NCBI GenBank assembly: GCA_035561135.1
Contig: DATMYA010000048.1
Coordinates: forward strand, 124,001-188,000
Source of the DNA: Clostridia bacterium
GTDB taxonomy: Bacteria > Acidobacteriota > Terriglobia > Terriglobales > Acidobacteriaceae
Direction: 5' to 3'
DNA: 64,000 nucleotides
Part shown: piece after piece, positions 1 to 8,512 of the stretch
Numbering within the stretch: position 1 is the first letter of the stretch
How the letters are laid out: each line of letters starts with the position of its first letter
Notes under the pieces: generated by a model
Told to the model about the DNA's origin: nothing
The model's database searches: none
What the model saw: only the letters and a program-made list of their open reading frames with translations
Made by a program: the position numbers and the translations under genes

Positions 1-129
1 TGATGCGCCGACCAGGGCGACACTGCGCGGCGCAAAAATCGCGTCAAGCGGATGCGCCTCCGCGCGTAATACGTCGTGTGATGGATCAGCCTTCGTACCG
101 CTTGTAACAGCCTTGCTAACAGGATTCAT
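1..129 (-). CDS. NDP-forming acyl-CoA/acetyl-CoA synthetase, N-terminal fragment
   Basis: Only the first 43 codons are inside the window; the frame stays open to the left edge. After about 25 variable residues the protein reads LDAIFAPRSVALVGAS, the usual opening of the CoA-binding Rossmann domain of ADP-forming acetyl-CoA synthetases and of the related Pat-type GNAT fusions. These enzymes interconvert acyl-CoA and acid with ADP or ATP. An AAGGTGA ribosome-binding site lies about 6 bases before the ATG, which fixes the start. Whether the full gene carries a GNAT domain, and what acid it uses, cannot be seen. Confidence 0.75.
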   Translation of the reverse strand, partial: MNPVSKAVTSGTKADPSHDVLRAEAHPLDAIFAPRSVALVGAS

Positions 130-380
130 GAATAGTCACCTTGAATACTTATGAGATCTGGACGACACTCGCCATACGAACGGGGCCGCAGAGAATGCAG
201 AACCGGTTATCTTTTCAGCCTTCCAGGCCAAAATACAGCGATTCAGACACGGTCCATTGTGACGTGCCCGCTTCGAACCATGTGACGTGCTAAACCATAA
301 TAAACGCCTTGTGAGTCAAGTGTCCGGGCAATGCCCCTTCTGTCGAATAACTCGCATCCAAAGGTGCTGGAGGTACTTTG

Positions 381-1397
381 ATGAGGCGCAGCCACCCCGG
401 TTCGGCATTAGCGATTGTCGCCGTAATTCTTTGCTGTTTCCAATTTGCTGCGGCCCAGCAGGCGCTCGAATTGAATTTGCGCCCGCCGTTCAAGTTCATC
501 GCTTATGGCGATATCCGTTTCCTCGATCCTTCCAACACCAAGGACAGCGATCCAGTCAGGCGCAAGCTCATTGTGGAGAAGATTGTCTCGGAGAAGCCAG
601 AGTTCGTCCTGATCAGCGGAGACCTTGTCGCGCGTGGCGACCGCGCTTCCGACTGGCAGGCGTGGGACGCTGAAACCGCTGCTTTCCCTCGGTCGAAAAT
701 CCGTGTGCTCCCCGCGCTTGGCAACCACGATCTCCGCGGTGATTTGGGTGTGGCGCTCGGCAATTACTTCCAGCGCTTTCCGGAATTAAAACAAAGCCGG
801 TGGTACTCCGCACGTGCGGGCAACGTGCTGGTGCTCACGCTCGACAGCTCGATCGATCCCGGCGCCGACACCATCGATCAACAGGGCGCTGCCGGCATCG
901 CCGCCAGCAAGGCGCAGACGCGCTGGCTCGAACAGCAACTCGATGCCATTCCCCACGACGTGGACTTCGTCATCTTCAATCTCCACCATCCGCCGTACAC
1001 GCGCTCGCAGAGTAACGCCCATGGCGGCGGCCACTCCGTTCGAGAAGCAGAGAAGAGAATTGCCGGAATGCTCGAAGACAGGCAGGCTCACACACGCGCT
1101 CGTTTCGTCGTCATTGCCGGGCACGTGCATAACTACGAACGCTATGAGCACGGCGGGGTGACCTACATCGTCTCCGGCGGCGGTGGCGCGACGCCTTACG
1201 AGATACCGCGCCAACCTGACGACGTCTACACCGATCCAGGCCCCACGTACCACTATTGCGTCCTGAACGTGGATAAGGGAAAACTCGGCTTCTCCATGAT
1301 GAAATTGGAAATGAAGGGGAATAAGGCCGATTGGCAAGAGCGAGATTTCTTCACGCTCACTCCTGCGAAAGCCGCCGCAGCTACGGCCAAACACTAG
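381..1397 (+). CDS. Secreted calcineurin-like metallophosphoesterase
   Basis: A protein of 338 residues. Residues 1-25 form a signal peptide ending AAA|QQ, so it should act in the periplasm. The metal-ligand motifs of calcineurin-like phosphoesterases occur in order: GDIR (about 43), GDLVARGD (about 80), GNHD (about 115), NLHHPPY (about 205) and GHVHNYE (about 250). These bind a dinuclear metal centre for phosphoester hydrolysis; the substrate is not predictable. The start is the ATG at 381 because GGAGG lies 8 bases upstream; an in-frame TTG just before it is less likely. It stands alone between the synthetase fragment and the SRPBCC gene. Confidence 0.9.
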   Translation: MRRSHPGSALAIVAVILCCFQFAAAQQALELNLRPPFKFIAYGDIRFLDPSNTKDSDPVRRKLIVEKIVSEKPEFVLISGDLVARGDRASDWQAWDAETAAFPRSKIRVLPALGNHDLRGDLGVALGNYFQRFPELKQSRWYSARAGNVLVLTLDSSIDPGADTIDQQGAAGIAASKAQTRWLEQQLDAIPHDVDFVIFNLHHPPYTRSQSNAHGGGHSVREAEKRIAGMLEDRQAHTRARFVVIAGHVHNYERYEHGGVTYIVSGGGGATPYEIPRQPDDVYTDPGPTYHYCVLNVDKGKLGFSMMKLEMKGNKADWQERDFFTLTPAKAAAATAKH

Positions 1398-1643
1398 GCC
1401 ATGTGGTCGAGAACACCCGAGCCCGTCTCTCTGCATATACGATAGCGAGTGCCAAAAGTACGTCAACCCGGGCTGCATTTTGCACATGCAGTCAGGCAAC
1501 TTACAACACCACGTTCGCTGCGGCTTTCTCTGCTCCGATATATCCTGCGGCACAGCCCCGCGACTCTGCTTCCTCACCAAACTTTGCGATTGCCCTCCGC
1601 ATCCGAGATTAGGTCCCAAACTTTCGAGCAAGGCGGCAATGCT

Positions 1644-2426
1644 ATGAACTACGAAAACCCATTCCCTTCGCGCTCGCGCCGTACCGATTGGGCCTCCCGT
1701 TCGGAAGCGCCGGAGCAACGACATCGGCTGAAACCGACACCCATGCAATCGTGGGCAACCATCGTCGGCGGCAGCGCCCTGGCCACGTTTGGCGCCACGC
1801 GTCGCAACTGGGCCGGTGCCGGACTTGCGGCCGCCGGGGGCTATCTCGTCTATCGAGGTGTGCGCTCAACCCGCCACCACGTGCAACCGATTCACGTCGA
1901 GCGCGCCTTCACCATTAACAAGCCGGTCGAAGAAGTTTTCCAGTTCTGGCGCAATTTCGAAAACCTGCCGCGATTCATGCGCCACCTCCAGTCCGTGCAA
2001 GTGACCGGCGACCGAAAGTCCCGCTGGCAAGCACGCGCACCGATGGGCATCAACGTCACCTGGGAAGCCGAGATTACCGACGAACAGTCCAACTCCTACA
2101 TCGTCTGGACATCGCTGGCCGGCGCCACGATTGAGAACCGCGGCTCCGTTGAGTTCCGTCCTGCCACTTTCCATGGCGGCACCGAAGTCAGAGTCGCTAT
2201 CGACTACCGCCTGCCCGCAGGCAGACTGGGTGCTGTGATCGCGCGCATGTTCGGCGAAGAACCCGAGCAGCAGATACGCGAAGACCTGCGGCATTTCAAA
2301 CAGCTTCTCGAAGCCGGCGAGATACCGACGACCGAGGGACAGCCCTCCGGACGTCGGACGCCGTGGGTACGCATGGTTCAGGCCGTCACTGCCGAAAAGC
2401 GGTCCCTGATCCAGCGCACCGCCTGA
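1644..2426 (+). CDS. SRPBCC-family (polyketide cyclase/START-like) membrane protein
   Basis: A protein of 260 residues. Residues about 30-75 contain a Gly/Ala-rich hydrophobic stretch ([14 protein letters not shown]) like the small membrane helices that often precede this domain. Residues about 85-230 match the SRPBCC fold: the opening strand [21 protein letters not shown], then [12 protein letters not shown] and a basic C-terminal helix ([12 protein letters not shown]). SRPBCC proteins hold hydrophobic ligands in a deep pocket; no catalytic residues are diagnostic here. The start has AAGGCGG upstream. It ends 53 bases before the alcohol dehydrogenase and is probably co-transcribed with it. 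The ligand is unknown. Confidence 0.85.
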   Translation: MNYENPFPSRSRRTDWASRSEAPEQRHRLKPTPMQSWATIVGGSALATFGATRRNWAGAGLAAAGGYLVYRGVRSTRHHVQPIHVERAFTINKPVEEVFQFWRNFENLPRFMRHLQSVQVTGDRKSRWQARAPMGINVTWEAEITDEQSNSYIVWTSLAGATIENRGSVEFRPATFHGGTEVRVAIDYRLPAGRLGAVIARMFGEEPEQQIREDLRHFKQLLEAGEIPTTEGQPSGRRTPWVRMVQAVTAEKRSLIQRTA

Positions 2427-2479
2427 GCCGCACCCAACGTGCCGCATGGCCGCTACAGAATCCGAACGGAGACGTTTCT

Positions 2480-3670
2480 ATGAAAGCTCTTTGCTGGTTT
2501 GGCAAACAGGATGTCAGAGTCGAACAAGTTCCCGATCCGAACATTCTTAATCCACGCGATTGCATCGTGAGGATCACGCGCACAGCCATCTGCGGGTCTG
2601 ACCTGCACCTCTATGACGGATTCATCCCGACTATGGAGCAGGGGGATATCCTTGGCCACGAGTTCATGGGCGAAGTCGTCGAAGTCGGCCCAGAGGTCAG
2701 GAACACAAGGGTGGGCGACCGCGTCGTCGTGCCCTTCACCATTTGCTGCGGGCAGTGCTTCTTTTGCAAAAACGGGATGTGGTCGCTCTGCGACAATACC
2801 AATCCCAACGCATACATGCTTGAGAGCCTCTACGGGCAATCGGGCGCGGCGCTCTATGGTTACTCGCACCTCTACGGCGGCTATGCAGGCGGACAAGCGC
2901 AATACGCGCGTGTGCCCTTCGCCGATATAGATCCCATCAAAATTCCCGACGGCATGCCCGATGAACAGGCGCTTTTCCTCTCCGATATCTTCCCCACCGG
3001 CTACATGGCCGCGGAAGTATGCGGCATACAACCCGGCCAGACTGTCGCGATTTGGGGCTGCGGCCCCGTCGGGCAGTTCGCTATCCGCAGCGCGTTCCTA
3101 CTCGGAGCCGAACGCGTCATCGCCATCGATCGCTTCCCTGAGCGCCTGCAGATGGCCTCACAGGCCAAGGCCGAGGTGCTCAACTACGAAGAGACCGAGG
3201 ACCTTATCGAGACGCTCAAGTACATGACTGGCGGACGCGGCCCCGATCACTGCATCGACGCCGTTGGCCTCGAAGCGCACGGCCACTCTGTCGATGCCTT
3301 TATTGACGAAGTCAAACAAACCCTTCGCATAGAAATGGATCGTCCTCTCGTCCTGCGCCAGTGCATACAGGCCTGCCGCAAGGGCGGCACCGTTTCCATC
3401 CCCGGCGTTTACGGCGGGTTCCTCAACAAGATTCCCTTCGGAGCCGCCTTCGCTAAGGGCCTCACCATGAAAATGGGACAGACGCACGTGATCAAGTACC
3501 TTGCCCCGCTTCTCGAGCGCATCCAGCACGGCGAAATCGATCCCAGCTTCGTCATCACCCACAGGGTGTCGATCGACAACGCGCCGGAGATGTACCGCAA
3601 GTTCTTAAACAAACAGGATCACTGCATCAAAGTCGTCCTGGACCCATGGGCGGAGCAGATGGCGGCATAG
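2480..3670 (+). CDS. Zinc-dependent alcohol/formaldehyde dehydrogenase family protein
   Basis: A protein of 396 residues of the medium-chain dehydrogenase superfamily, closest in layout to the formaldehyde-dehydrogenase-like subgroup. Catalytic zinc ligands are visible in CGSD (about 38), GHEFMGEV (about 60) and the later Glu. Structural zinc cysteines form the cluster [16 protein letters not shown] (about 92-107). The NAD(P) site is GCGPVGQFA (about 193). The long insertion (residues about 115-150) is normal for this subgroup. Start: ATG with CGGAGA about 6 bases upstream; the frame runs further up but overlaps the SRPBCC gene. Substrate unknown; likely NAD-dependent alcohol or aldehyde oxidation. 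Confidence 0.9.
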   Translation: MKALCWFGKQDVRVEQVPDPNILNPRDCIVRITRTAICGSDLHLYDGFIPTMEQGDILGHEFMGEVVEVGPEVRNTRVGDRVVVPFTICCGQCFFCKNGMWSLCDNTNPNAYMLESLYGQSGAALYGYSHLYGGYAGGQAQYARVPFADIDPIKIPDGMPDEQALFLSDIFPTGYMAAEVCGIQPGQTVAIWGCGPVGQFAIRSAFLLGAERVIAIDRFPERLQMASQAKAEVLNYEETEDLIETLKYMTGGRGPDHCIDAVGLEAHGHSVDAFIDEVKQTLRIEMDRPLVLRQCIQACRKGGTVSIPGVYGGFLNKIPFGAAFAKGLTMKMGQTHVIKYLAPLLERIQHGEIDPSFVITHRVSIDNAPEMYRKFLNKQDHCIKVVLDPWAEQMAA

Positions 3671-3805
3671 CGAGCGAACCGTGAGAGTGGGTTGCAAGCG
3701 AACAAGCCGGTTACAAGTCTTTCTGGTTTAGAGCGAAGGGTGAGACCGATCAGCTTCCCTTCGCCCCGAGCGGAGGCCGCACCGAACCTTGGGCATACTT
3801 CCCCA

Positions 3806-3853
3806 CGCGTCACCCTGAGCGAATGTCGCGCGAACTTCGCTCAGGGGTGACGA
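3806..3853. repeat. Short hairpin copy of the TGAGCGA repeat, between convergent genes
   Basis: Arms CGTCACCCTGAGCGA (3808-3822) and TCGCTCAGGGGTGACG (3837-3852) are inverted repeats with a one-base bulge and a 14-base loop. It sits between the convergent dehydrogenase and GNAT genes. The CCTGAGCGA word is shared with the outer arms of the longer elements near 5.6, 48.0 and 60.0 kb. It may also act as a terminator, although no T-run is present. Confidence 0.6.
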
Positions 3854-3890
3854 GTGGTGTTGATTGCATCAACGCCGTTGCATCACTCCG

Positions 3891-4397
3891 CTAAACCCAA
3901 CCCTCTTTCCGCACCTCATATTTCAACAGTTCAATCCCCTTATGCTGCACGCGTCCAACGTAGCGCATCCCAAGCCGCTGCGTGACGGCCACTGACTTCT
4001 CGTTCTCCGGCAGCACCACGGCAACGACGCGCTCCAATCCAGCCTCTGCGAAGGCGAACTCCAGCGCTCTTCGCGCGGCCTCGGTTGCCAGTCCTTTGTG
4101 CCAGCAACGCGATGCCAACCACCAGCCCACCTCGATTTCTTCCGTTCCCACCAGCGGTTGCAGTCCGCAAAAGCCGGTAAGTTCGCCGGTTTCCTTCAGC
4201 ACCAGCTTCCACATGCAGAACCCGTTGCGATCCTGGCTCACCATCTGGCGCGCAACAAATTCGAGCACTTCGTCGTTCGACCATGGCGCGCCACCGCAGC
4301 GCATCACCAGCGGATCCCGAGCGATTGGAAAGAAGTCCTCCACGTCGCCTTCCGCCCACGGCTTCATCAGTAATCGTTCTGTTTCGATGGTGATCAC
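3891..4397 (-). CDS. GNAT family N-acetyltransferase (RimJ/RimL type)
   Basis: 168 residues from the proposed GTG start. It opens ITIETERLLMKPWAEGDVEDFF, the classic beginning of the RimJ/RimL-like Acetyltransf_3 group, and carries the acetyl-CoA motif KGLATEAARRALEFAF (about 110), followed by NEKSVAVTQRLGMRYVG (about 135). Such proteins acetylate protein N-termini, antibiotics or small amines; the substrate is unknown. The open frame extends to 4481, but that would overlap the divergent purM start. The GTG at 4397 gives the normal N-terminus; the Met at 4367 is an alternative. No clear ribosome-binding site is visible. Confidence 0.85.
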   Translation of the reverse strand: MITIETERLLMKPWAEGDVEDFFPIARDPLVMRCGGAPWSNDEVLEFVARQMVSQDRNGFCMWKLVLKETGELTGFCGLQPLVGTEEIEVGWWLASRCWHKGLATEAARRALEFAFAEAGLERVVAVVLPENEKSVAVTQRLGMRYVGRVQHKGIELLKYEVRKEGWV

Positions 4398-4417
4398 ACC
4401 GCTTTGCGCTCGCAGAA

Positions 4418-4426
4418 TGCTACAAT
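4418..4426 (+). promoter_or_regulatory. Extended -10 promoter element for purM
   Basis: TGCTACAAT lies in the 65-base gap between the divergent GNAT and purM starts. TG plus one base before a TACAAT hexamer is an extended -10 signature. Transcription would start near 4433, leaving a leader of about 30 bases. No convincing -35 box. Confidence 0.5.
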
Positions 4427-4462
4427 GAGGCTCTTTCCCGCCACGACGGAACCTGCAGCGGA

Positions 4463-5509
4463 ATGAACAGCATGGAAACAAACTCCACTACTTATGCCGA
4501 CGCCGGCGTTGATATCGAACGCGCCAACCGAACCAAACAACGTATCAAGTATCTCGCCCATAAGACGTTCAACAGGAACGTTCTGAGCGAAATCGGCGGC
4601 TTCGGCGGCCTATTCCAGATCGATCAGAAGAAGTACAAAGACCCAGTACTCGTCTCCAGCGTTGATGGCGTCGGAACCAAGCTTAAGATCGCCTTCGAGA
4701 TGAACCTGCACCACACCGTCGGTGGCGACCTTGTGAACCATTGCGTCAACGACATTGCCGTGCAGGGTGCCGCGCCCATGTTCTTCATGGACTATTTGGC
4801 CGTCGGCAAGCTCGAACCAGAGACCGCGGAGAAGGTCATCGCCGGGATTGCCGAAGCATGCAAGCACAACGGCTGCGCCCTAATTGGCGGCGAAACGGCC
4901 GAAATGCCCGGCTTTTATCCATCTGGCGAATACGACCTCGCAGGCTTTATCGTCGGCGTGGTTGAGAAAGAAAAGGTCATCACAGGGAAGGACGTTCAGG
5001 TCGGCGACGTCCTGATCGGACTGCCCTCCACCGGACTCCATACCAACGGCTACGCGCTCGCCCGCAAGCTGCTCTTCTCCGTCGCTCGCTACTCGCCTGA
5101 TACGTACGTGAATGAGATGAAGGGCAAGGTCGGCACCGAGTTGATGAAGCAGCACAAGTCGTACTGGCCCGTACTGCGCCGCCTTATCGATGCCGATGCA
5201 GTCGCAGCCATGGCGCACATCACCGGCGGCGGCATCACCGAAAATCTGCCGCGCGTCCTGCCCAAAGGCATGGGCGCCGTTGTGGAAATGGGAACCTGGC
5301 CCGTCCTCCCCATCTTCGAACACATGCAGAAGCTCGGCAATATCGAGCACTCGGAGATGATGCGCACCTTCAACATGGGTATCGGAATGGTTCTTGTCGT
5401 CTCGCCCAAGAAGTTCAAGAAGGTGCAGTCAATCCTGGAGAAATCCGGCGAGAAGGGCTACACCATCGGCCGTATCGTCAAAGGCGACAAGAAAGTACAG
5501 TACAGCTAA
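4463..5509 (+). CDS. purM: Phosphoribosylformylglycinamidine cyclo-ligase (AIR synthetase)
   Basis: 348 residues, the normal length for PurM, which closes the imidazole ring of AIR from FGAM and ATP in purine synthesis. Recognisable segments are TTYADAGVDIERAN at the N-terminus, SVDGVGTKLKIAFE (about 67), the FMDYLAVGKL segment and GLIGGETAEMPGFY (about 137-150), GLPSTGLHTNGY, and HITGGGITENLPR (about 253). A second Met at 4472 is an alternative start. It does not lie in a purine operon here; purN is 9 kb away on the other strand. Confidence 0.97.
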   Translation: MNSMETNSTTYADAGVDIERANRTKQRIKYLAHKTFNRNVLSEIGGFGGLFQIDQKKYKDPVLVSSVDGVGTKLKIAFEMNLHHTVGGDLVNHCVNDIAVQGAAPMFFMDYLAVGKLEPETAEKVIAGIAEACKHNGCALIGGETAEMPGFYPSGEYDLAGFIVGVVEKEKVITGKDVQVGDVLIGLPSTGLHTNGYALARKLLFSVARYSPDTYVNEMKGKVGTELMKQHKSYWPVLRRLIDADAVAAMAHITGGGITENLPRVLPKGMGAVVEMGTWPVLPIFEHMQKLGNIEHSEMMRTFNMGIGMVLVVSPKKFKKVQSILEKSGEKGYTIGRIVKGDKKVQYS

Positions 5510-5540
5510 CAGTTGTCGGTTGCCAGTTGCCAGTAGTCGG
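5508..5540. repeat. GCCAGTTG-type short-word tract
   Basis: Directly after purM the words AGTTGTCGGTTGCCAGTTGC and CAGTAGTCGG repeat a degenerate (G/T)CCAGTTG unit. The same word appears in spacers near 14.9, 27.5, 27.6 and 57.2 kb. Confidence 0.6.
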
Positions 5541-5558
5541 CGAAAGCCAAATCTTGTT

Positions 5559-5612
5559 GTCTTCCTGAGCGAGGGTGTAACTCCTCGACTGCGTCGCTCT
5601 GCTCGGGAAGAC
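5559..5612. repeat. Half-size copy of the dispersed hairpin element
   Basis: Outer arms GTCTTCCTGAGCGAG (from 5559) and CTGCTCGGGAAGAC (to 5612) pair imperfectly. The central GTCGAAGGACCCC part of the full-length copies is missing. It lies between the convergent purM and dinB genes and is followed by CAGCTC/CAGTTCAG words at about 5620-5662. Confidence 0.65.
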
Positions 5613-5662
5613 AATAGAAGTCGGCAGCTCGGCAAACCGCGCAGCTCAGCAGTTCAGAAGCA

Positions 5663-6202
5663 TCAGGAAAGCTTCCCTGCGTTACGCATACGAATGAATT
5701 CCAGGTGCTGGCGTGTGTGTCCGACGATGATGTAGAGCAGGGCTCTTACCGTCACTTCGCTGCCATTCGCCACACCCCGGCGCGGCGCCATCTCTGGCGT
5801 GATGGTTTTTGCCAGCGCGATCGTCGCCTTACGCAGCAGTGTGTATTCCTCAAGCAGAGACTCAAGCGTCCGCTCGTTGAATCGTCCCTCGGCGACGTAA
5901 TCGTCCTGCTCGTACCCCGGCAACGGCGTGCGATCCCCGCGCGAAATACGCAGCAGGCGGTACGAGAGCACCCGGTCGCTGTCGCATAGGTGGCCCAACA
6001 CTTGCTTAAGCGACCACTGCTCCGTTCCCTTCAAGGACTCCGCCTCGGCATCGCTGAATTTGTTCAGCGTTGCCTGCACCTCCGTGAGTTGCGATTCCAT
6101 GGCGCCGACGACATCTGTCTCCGGCACACGCTGAATGTAACCGGCATAGAACTCCGCGTACTCGTCCGCTTGCGGCAATGAAAAGTTCGACATGGCAGTC
6201 AT
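5663..6202 (-). CDS. DinB/DfsB-family putative metalloenzyme
   Basis: 179 residues from the ATG at 6202 (the ATG at 6193 is equally possible). The four-helix DinB_2 fold is suggested by SLKQVLGHLCDSDRVLSYRLLR (about 75), with the first metal His, and by a C-terminal helix VGHTRQHLEFIR (about 165) with the paired His residues. The family binds divalent metal with three His; many members are thiol-dependent transferases and others are of unknown role. No strong ribosome-binding site. It is divergent from the small gene at 6316. Confidence 0.85.
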   Translation of the reverse strand: MTAMSNFSLPQADEYAEFYAGYIQRVPETDVVGAMESQLTEVQATLNKFSDAEAESLKGTEQWSLKQVLGHLCDSDRVLSYRLLRISRGDRTPLPGYEQDDYVAEGRFNERTLESLLEEYTLLRKATIALAKTITPEMAPRRGVANGSEVTVRALLYIIVGHTRQHLEFIRMRNAGKLS

Positions 6203-6315
6203 TGTCAACCCAATCAGGGCCGTACGCAAATGAAGGAATCGGCCACCGTTTATCCCTTGTTTTCTGCGCTTGTGCGTTACTATCTATCAATCACTCTTAC
6301 GAACCACTATCCCTT

Positions 6316-6576
6316 ATGTTTGCCCGCAAGATTCGCGTCGAATACGAAGAGAATGGCGAACTCCATGTTGCGCCAATGAAGTGGCTCGATAGTTTTGCCA
6401 TGCGCAGTTTCACTAATGATCAGGTGTTTGACGACACGCTGCCCGTCTCTGATGGACTGATCGAGGTTGGCACGCGGGTGCCCTTGGAGCTTCTGCGCGA
6501 GCGCATGGAAGACTGGTTCAGAAGAAAAAGCTACCTGCCAAAGGACGCGTCGCTCATGGTCAGTGACGAGCGGTGA
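6316..6576 (+). CDS. Hypothetical protein, 86 residues
   Basis: Small, acidic, soluble protein with no signal peptide or membrane helix. It opens MFARKIRVEYEENGELHV and contains a predicted helix VPLELLRERMEDWFRRKSYL. The ATG at 6316 is chosen because the longer reading overlaps the divergent dinB gene. It is followed by a strong hairpin terminator, which supports a real transcript. Family not recognised. Confidence 0.6.
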   Translation: MFARKIRVEYEENGELHVAPMKWLDSFAMRSFTNDQVFDDTLPVSDGLIEVGTRVPLELLRERMEDWFRRKSYLPKDASLMVSDER

Positions 6577-6610
6577 GCAGCCTGTAAAAGCCGCTGAGGG
6601 TCAATTAAAC

Positions 6611-6643
6611 GCAAAAGGCGCGACCGATGGTCGCGCCTTTTGC
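6611..6643. terminator. Bidirectional terminator between the small gene and apt
   Basis: A perfect 15-bp stem GCAAAAGGCGCGACC/GGTCGCGCCTTTTGC with a 3-base loop (GAT). The A-run and T-run at the stem base make it usable from both sides. It lies between convergent genes. Confidence 0.85.
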
Positions 6644-6660
6644 GTGAACTGCTGAACCGA

Positions 6661-7209
6661 TCATTTGTCGTAGTGCAACAAGGATAAGACGTCGTACCCC
6701 TGGAGCTTGTTGCGGCCCGCCAGGAAATCGAGTTCCACGACGAACCCGAGGCCGCAAATATCCGCGCCCTGAGACTTCGCGAGTTCCGCCGTGGCCTGAG
6801 CGGTGCCGCCGGTGGCGAGCAGGTCATCGACGATGATCACGCGCTGGCCGGGTTTGATGGCGTCCTTGTGCATCTCCAGCGTGTCGTGCCCGTACTCCAG
6901 TTCGTAGGTCCACTTCACGGTTTCGGCAGGTAGCTTTCCGGGCTTGCGCACGGGAACGAACCCGGCGTTCAGGCGATAGGCGAGTGCGGGGCCGAAGATG
7001 AAGCCGCGTGCCTCTATGCCAAGAACGAGGTCAATTTCCTTGTTCAGGTAATGCGCGGTGAGTGCGTCAATGAGCCTGGCAAAACCAAGCTTGTCCTTGA
7101 GCAGCGTGGTGATGTCGTAGAAGAGAATGCCCGGCTTAGGGAAATCGGGCACTTCACGAATGAGTTGCTTCAGGGCTTCACAGTTCATTGCAGGTTTGGG
7201 CTGGTGCAT
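6661..7209 (-). CDS. apt: Adenine phosphoribosyltransferase
   Basis: 182 residues. It salvages adenine to AMP with PRPP. The PRPP loop is [20 protein letters not shown] (about 124-143), with the typical acidic pair and [16 protein letters not shown] (about 23) and [14 protein letters not shown] (about 65) are family hallmarks. Start: ATG at 7209 with GAGGGAG about 12 bases upstream, inside the end of acyP; the ATG at 7188 is an alternative. It is the last gene of the efp-acyP-apt unit, starting 4 bases after the acyP stop. Confidence 0.96.
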   Translation of the reverse strand: MHQPKPAMNCEALKQLIREVPDFPKPGILFYDITTLLKDKLGFARLIDALTAHYLNKEIDLVLGIEARGFIFGPALAYRLNAGFVPVRKPGKLPAETVKWTYELEYGHDTLEMHKDAIKPGQRVIIVDDLLATGGTAQATAELAKSQGADICGLGFVVELDFLAGRNKLQGYDVLSLLHYDK

Positions 7210-7213
7210 GTTG

Positions 7214-7504
7214 CTACCACGCTCCCTCAATTCGGAAAGTCGTAAGATCGTTCAACGGTGCTGCTTCTTCCACTTCCACATCATCCACGCGCGCAGCGCG
7301 CGGGCCTTGCTTCAACTTGTCGTACAGCGCGCCCAGTTGCTCACGTGTCCCGGCGGCCAGCACTTCGACACTGCCATCCTGCTTGTTGCGCACCCAGCCA
7401 CTGAGGCCAAGGATGCGAGCTTCGCGTTCCACGTACCAGCGGAAGCCGACACCCTGCACGCGGCCGGAGACAATATAACGGCGGGTTTCCAATCTAGCGC
7501 CCAT
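7214..7504 (-). CDS. acyP: Acylphosphatase
   Basis: 96 residues, standard for this small cytosolic enzyme that hydrolyses acyl phosphates. The phosphate-binding loop is [12 protein letters not shown] (about 14-25) with the catalytic Arg, and the catalytic Asn is in [13 protein letters not shown] (about 36-48). Middle gene of a minus-strand unit: 41 bases after efp, 4 bases before apt. Confidence 0.95.
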   Translation of the reverse strand: MGARLETRRYIVSGRVQGVGFRWYVEREARILGLSGWVRNKQDGSVEVLAAGTREQLGALYDKLKQGPRAARVDDVEVEEAAPLNDLTTFRIEGAW

Positions 7505-7545
7505 AAGAATTCTCGATTGCCGCTTCCTGCCTGGCGCAAACTGAG

Positions 7546-8106
7546 CTATGCGCGACTCAGGTATCCACCGTCGGAGGTGTCAACCTTAACCGTGTCGCCT
7601 TCGTTAATGAAGGGCGGCACATAGACGACCAGACCGGTTTCGGTGGTTGCCGGCTTGGTGACGCTGCTGGCGGTTGCAGATTTCAAGCCCGGTTCGGTGG
7701 CGACGATCTTGAGTTCGACAGTCTGCGGCAGTTCGATGCCGACGGGCTTGCCATCGAAGATTTCGACCGTGATCTGGAGATTTGCTGTCAGGTAATCCAC
7801 CGCGTCGCCGAGCGTGTCGCGCTTCATGTGCGTCTGCTCGTAGCTGGTGGTGTCCATGAAGTAGTAATCGTCGCCGTCGTTGTAGAGAAACTCCATTTTG
7901 ATTTCGTCGACGGTGATCTTGTCAATTGCGTCGCCTGAGCGGAACCGATGTTCGAACATTGCGCCGGTACGCAGGTTGCGCAGCTTGGCCTGGATGAAAG
8001 CGCGCAGGTTGCCCGGTGTGCGGTGTTCAACGCTGAAGACGGCATGAAGTTCGTTGTTGTGTTTGATGACCATGCCGGGACGCATTTGTGTGGCTGGAAT
8101 CGCCAT
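7546..8106 (-). CDS. efp: Translation elongation factor P with a PGNLR loop
   Basis: 186 residues, the full three-domain EF-P, which rescues ribosomes stalled at polyproline. Start: ATG with AAGGAGC about 9 bases upstream; the longer open frame lacks similarity. The domain I loop that reaches the peptidyl-transferase centre reads RTPGNLRAF (29-37). Thus Asn33 stands where E. coli has the modified Lys34 and other groups have a rhamnosylated Arg, and the next Arg is at 35. No modification enzyme (EpmA, EarP, YmfI) is in this window. Domain III ends GDTVKVDTSDGGYLSRA. First gene of efp-acyP-apt. Confidence 0.97.
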   Translation of the reverse strand: MAIPATQMRPGMVIKHNNELHAVFSVEHRTPGNLRAFIQAKLRNLRTGAMFEHRFRSGDAIDKITVDEIKMEFLYNDGDDYYFMDTTSYEQTHMKRDTLGDAVDYLTANLQITVEIFDGKPVGIELPQTVELKIVATEPGLKSATASSVTKPATTETGLVVYVPPFINEGDTVKVDTSDGGYLSRA

Positions 8107-8512
8107 TGGGTATTGCTCCTTCGTATTTGTATCTCTGGCCAGCGACCGAGATCCGTTTTCTCCCGACCCAATTATGCCGGTTATGCCTGTCGGAACCTGC
8201 CCGCGCTCCGGGCGAACTATGCCGTTCGGGAAATCCCGGCGGGTACTGCGGAGCGGGCCGCAAAAAGGGATTTCAAGCGCGTGTGCGCTGGAGTGGTGTT
8301 GCGGAGCCTTGTGACACCGCGACAAACACTTGATTTTACAGGAGCACCGTCGTGTTTGGGAATCGCAGAACGCAGGTTCGTGGCAAACGAGGCGCGCAAA
8401 GTTTGCGGGCGTTGGCCCGTACCGTGGCAACGGCGAACAGCGCCTGGCGTTCTAATCGTTGTTGACAGAGGGCAAATGCGCCAGCAGAACACAGCTGGGC
8501 AGAGGAGTTCCG
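8107..8512. other. Divergent intergenic region between efp and the CBS gene
   Basis: About 400 bases holding the promoters for both directions. No coding frame with family features, repeat or RNA was recognised. Open frames crossing it are extensions or antisense readings of the flanking genes. Confidence 0.5.

Noticed and set aside
786-1748. A 320-codon open frame on the minus strand
   Set aside because: It is antisense to the metallophosphoesterase gene, whose motifs and ribosome-binding site are clear; the translation has no family features.
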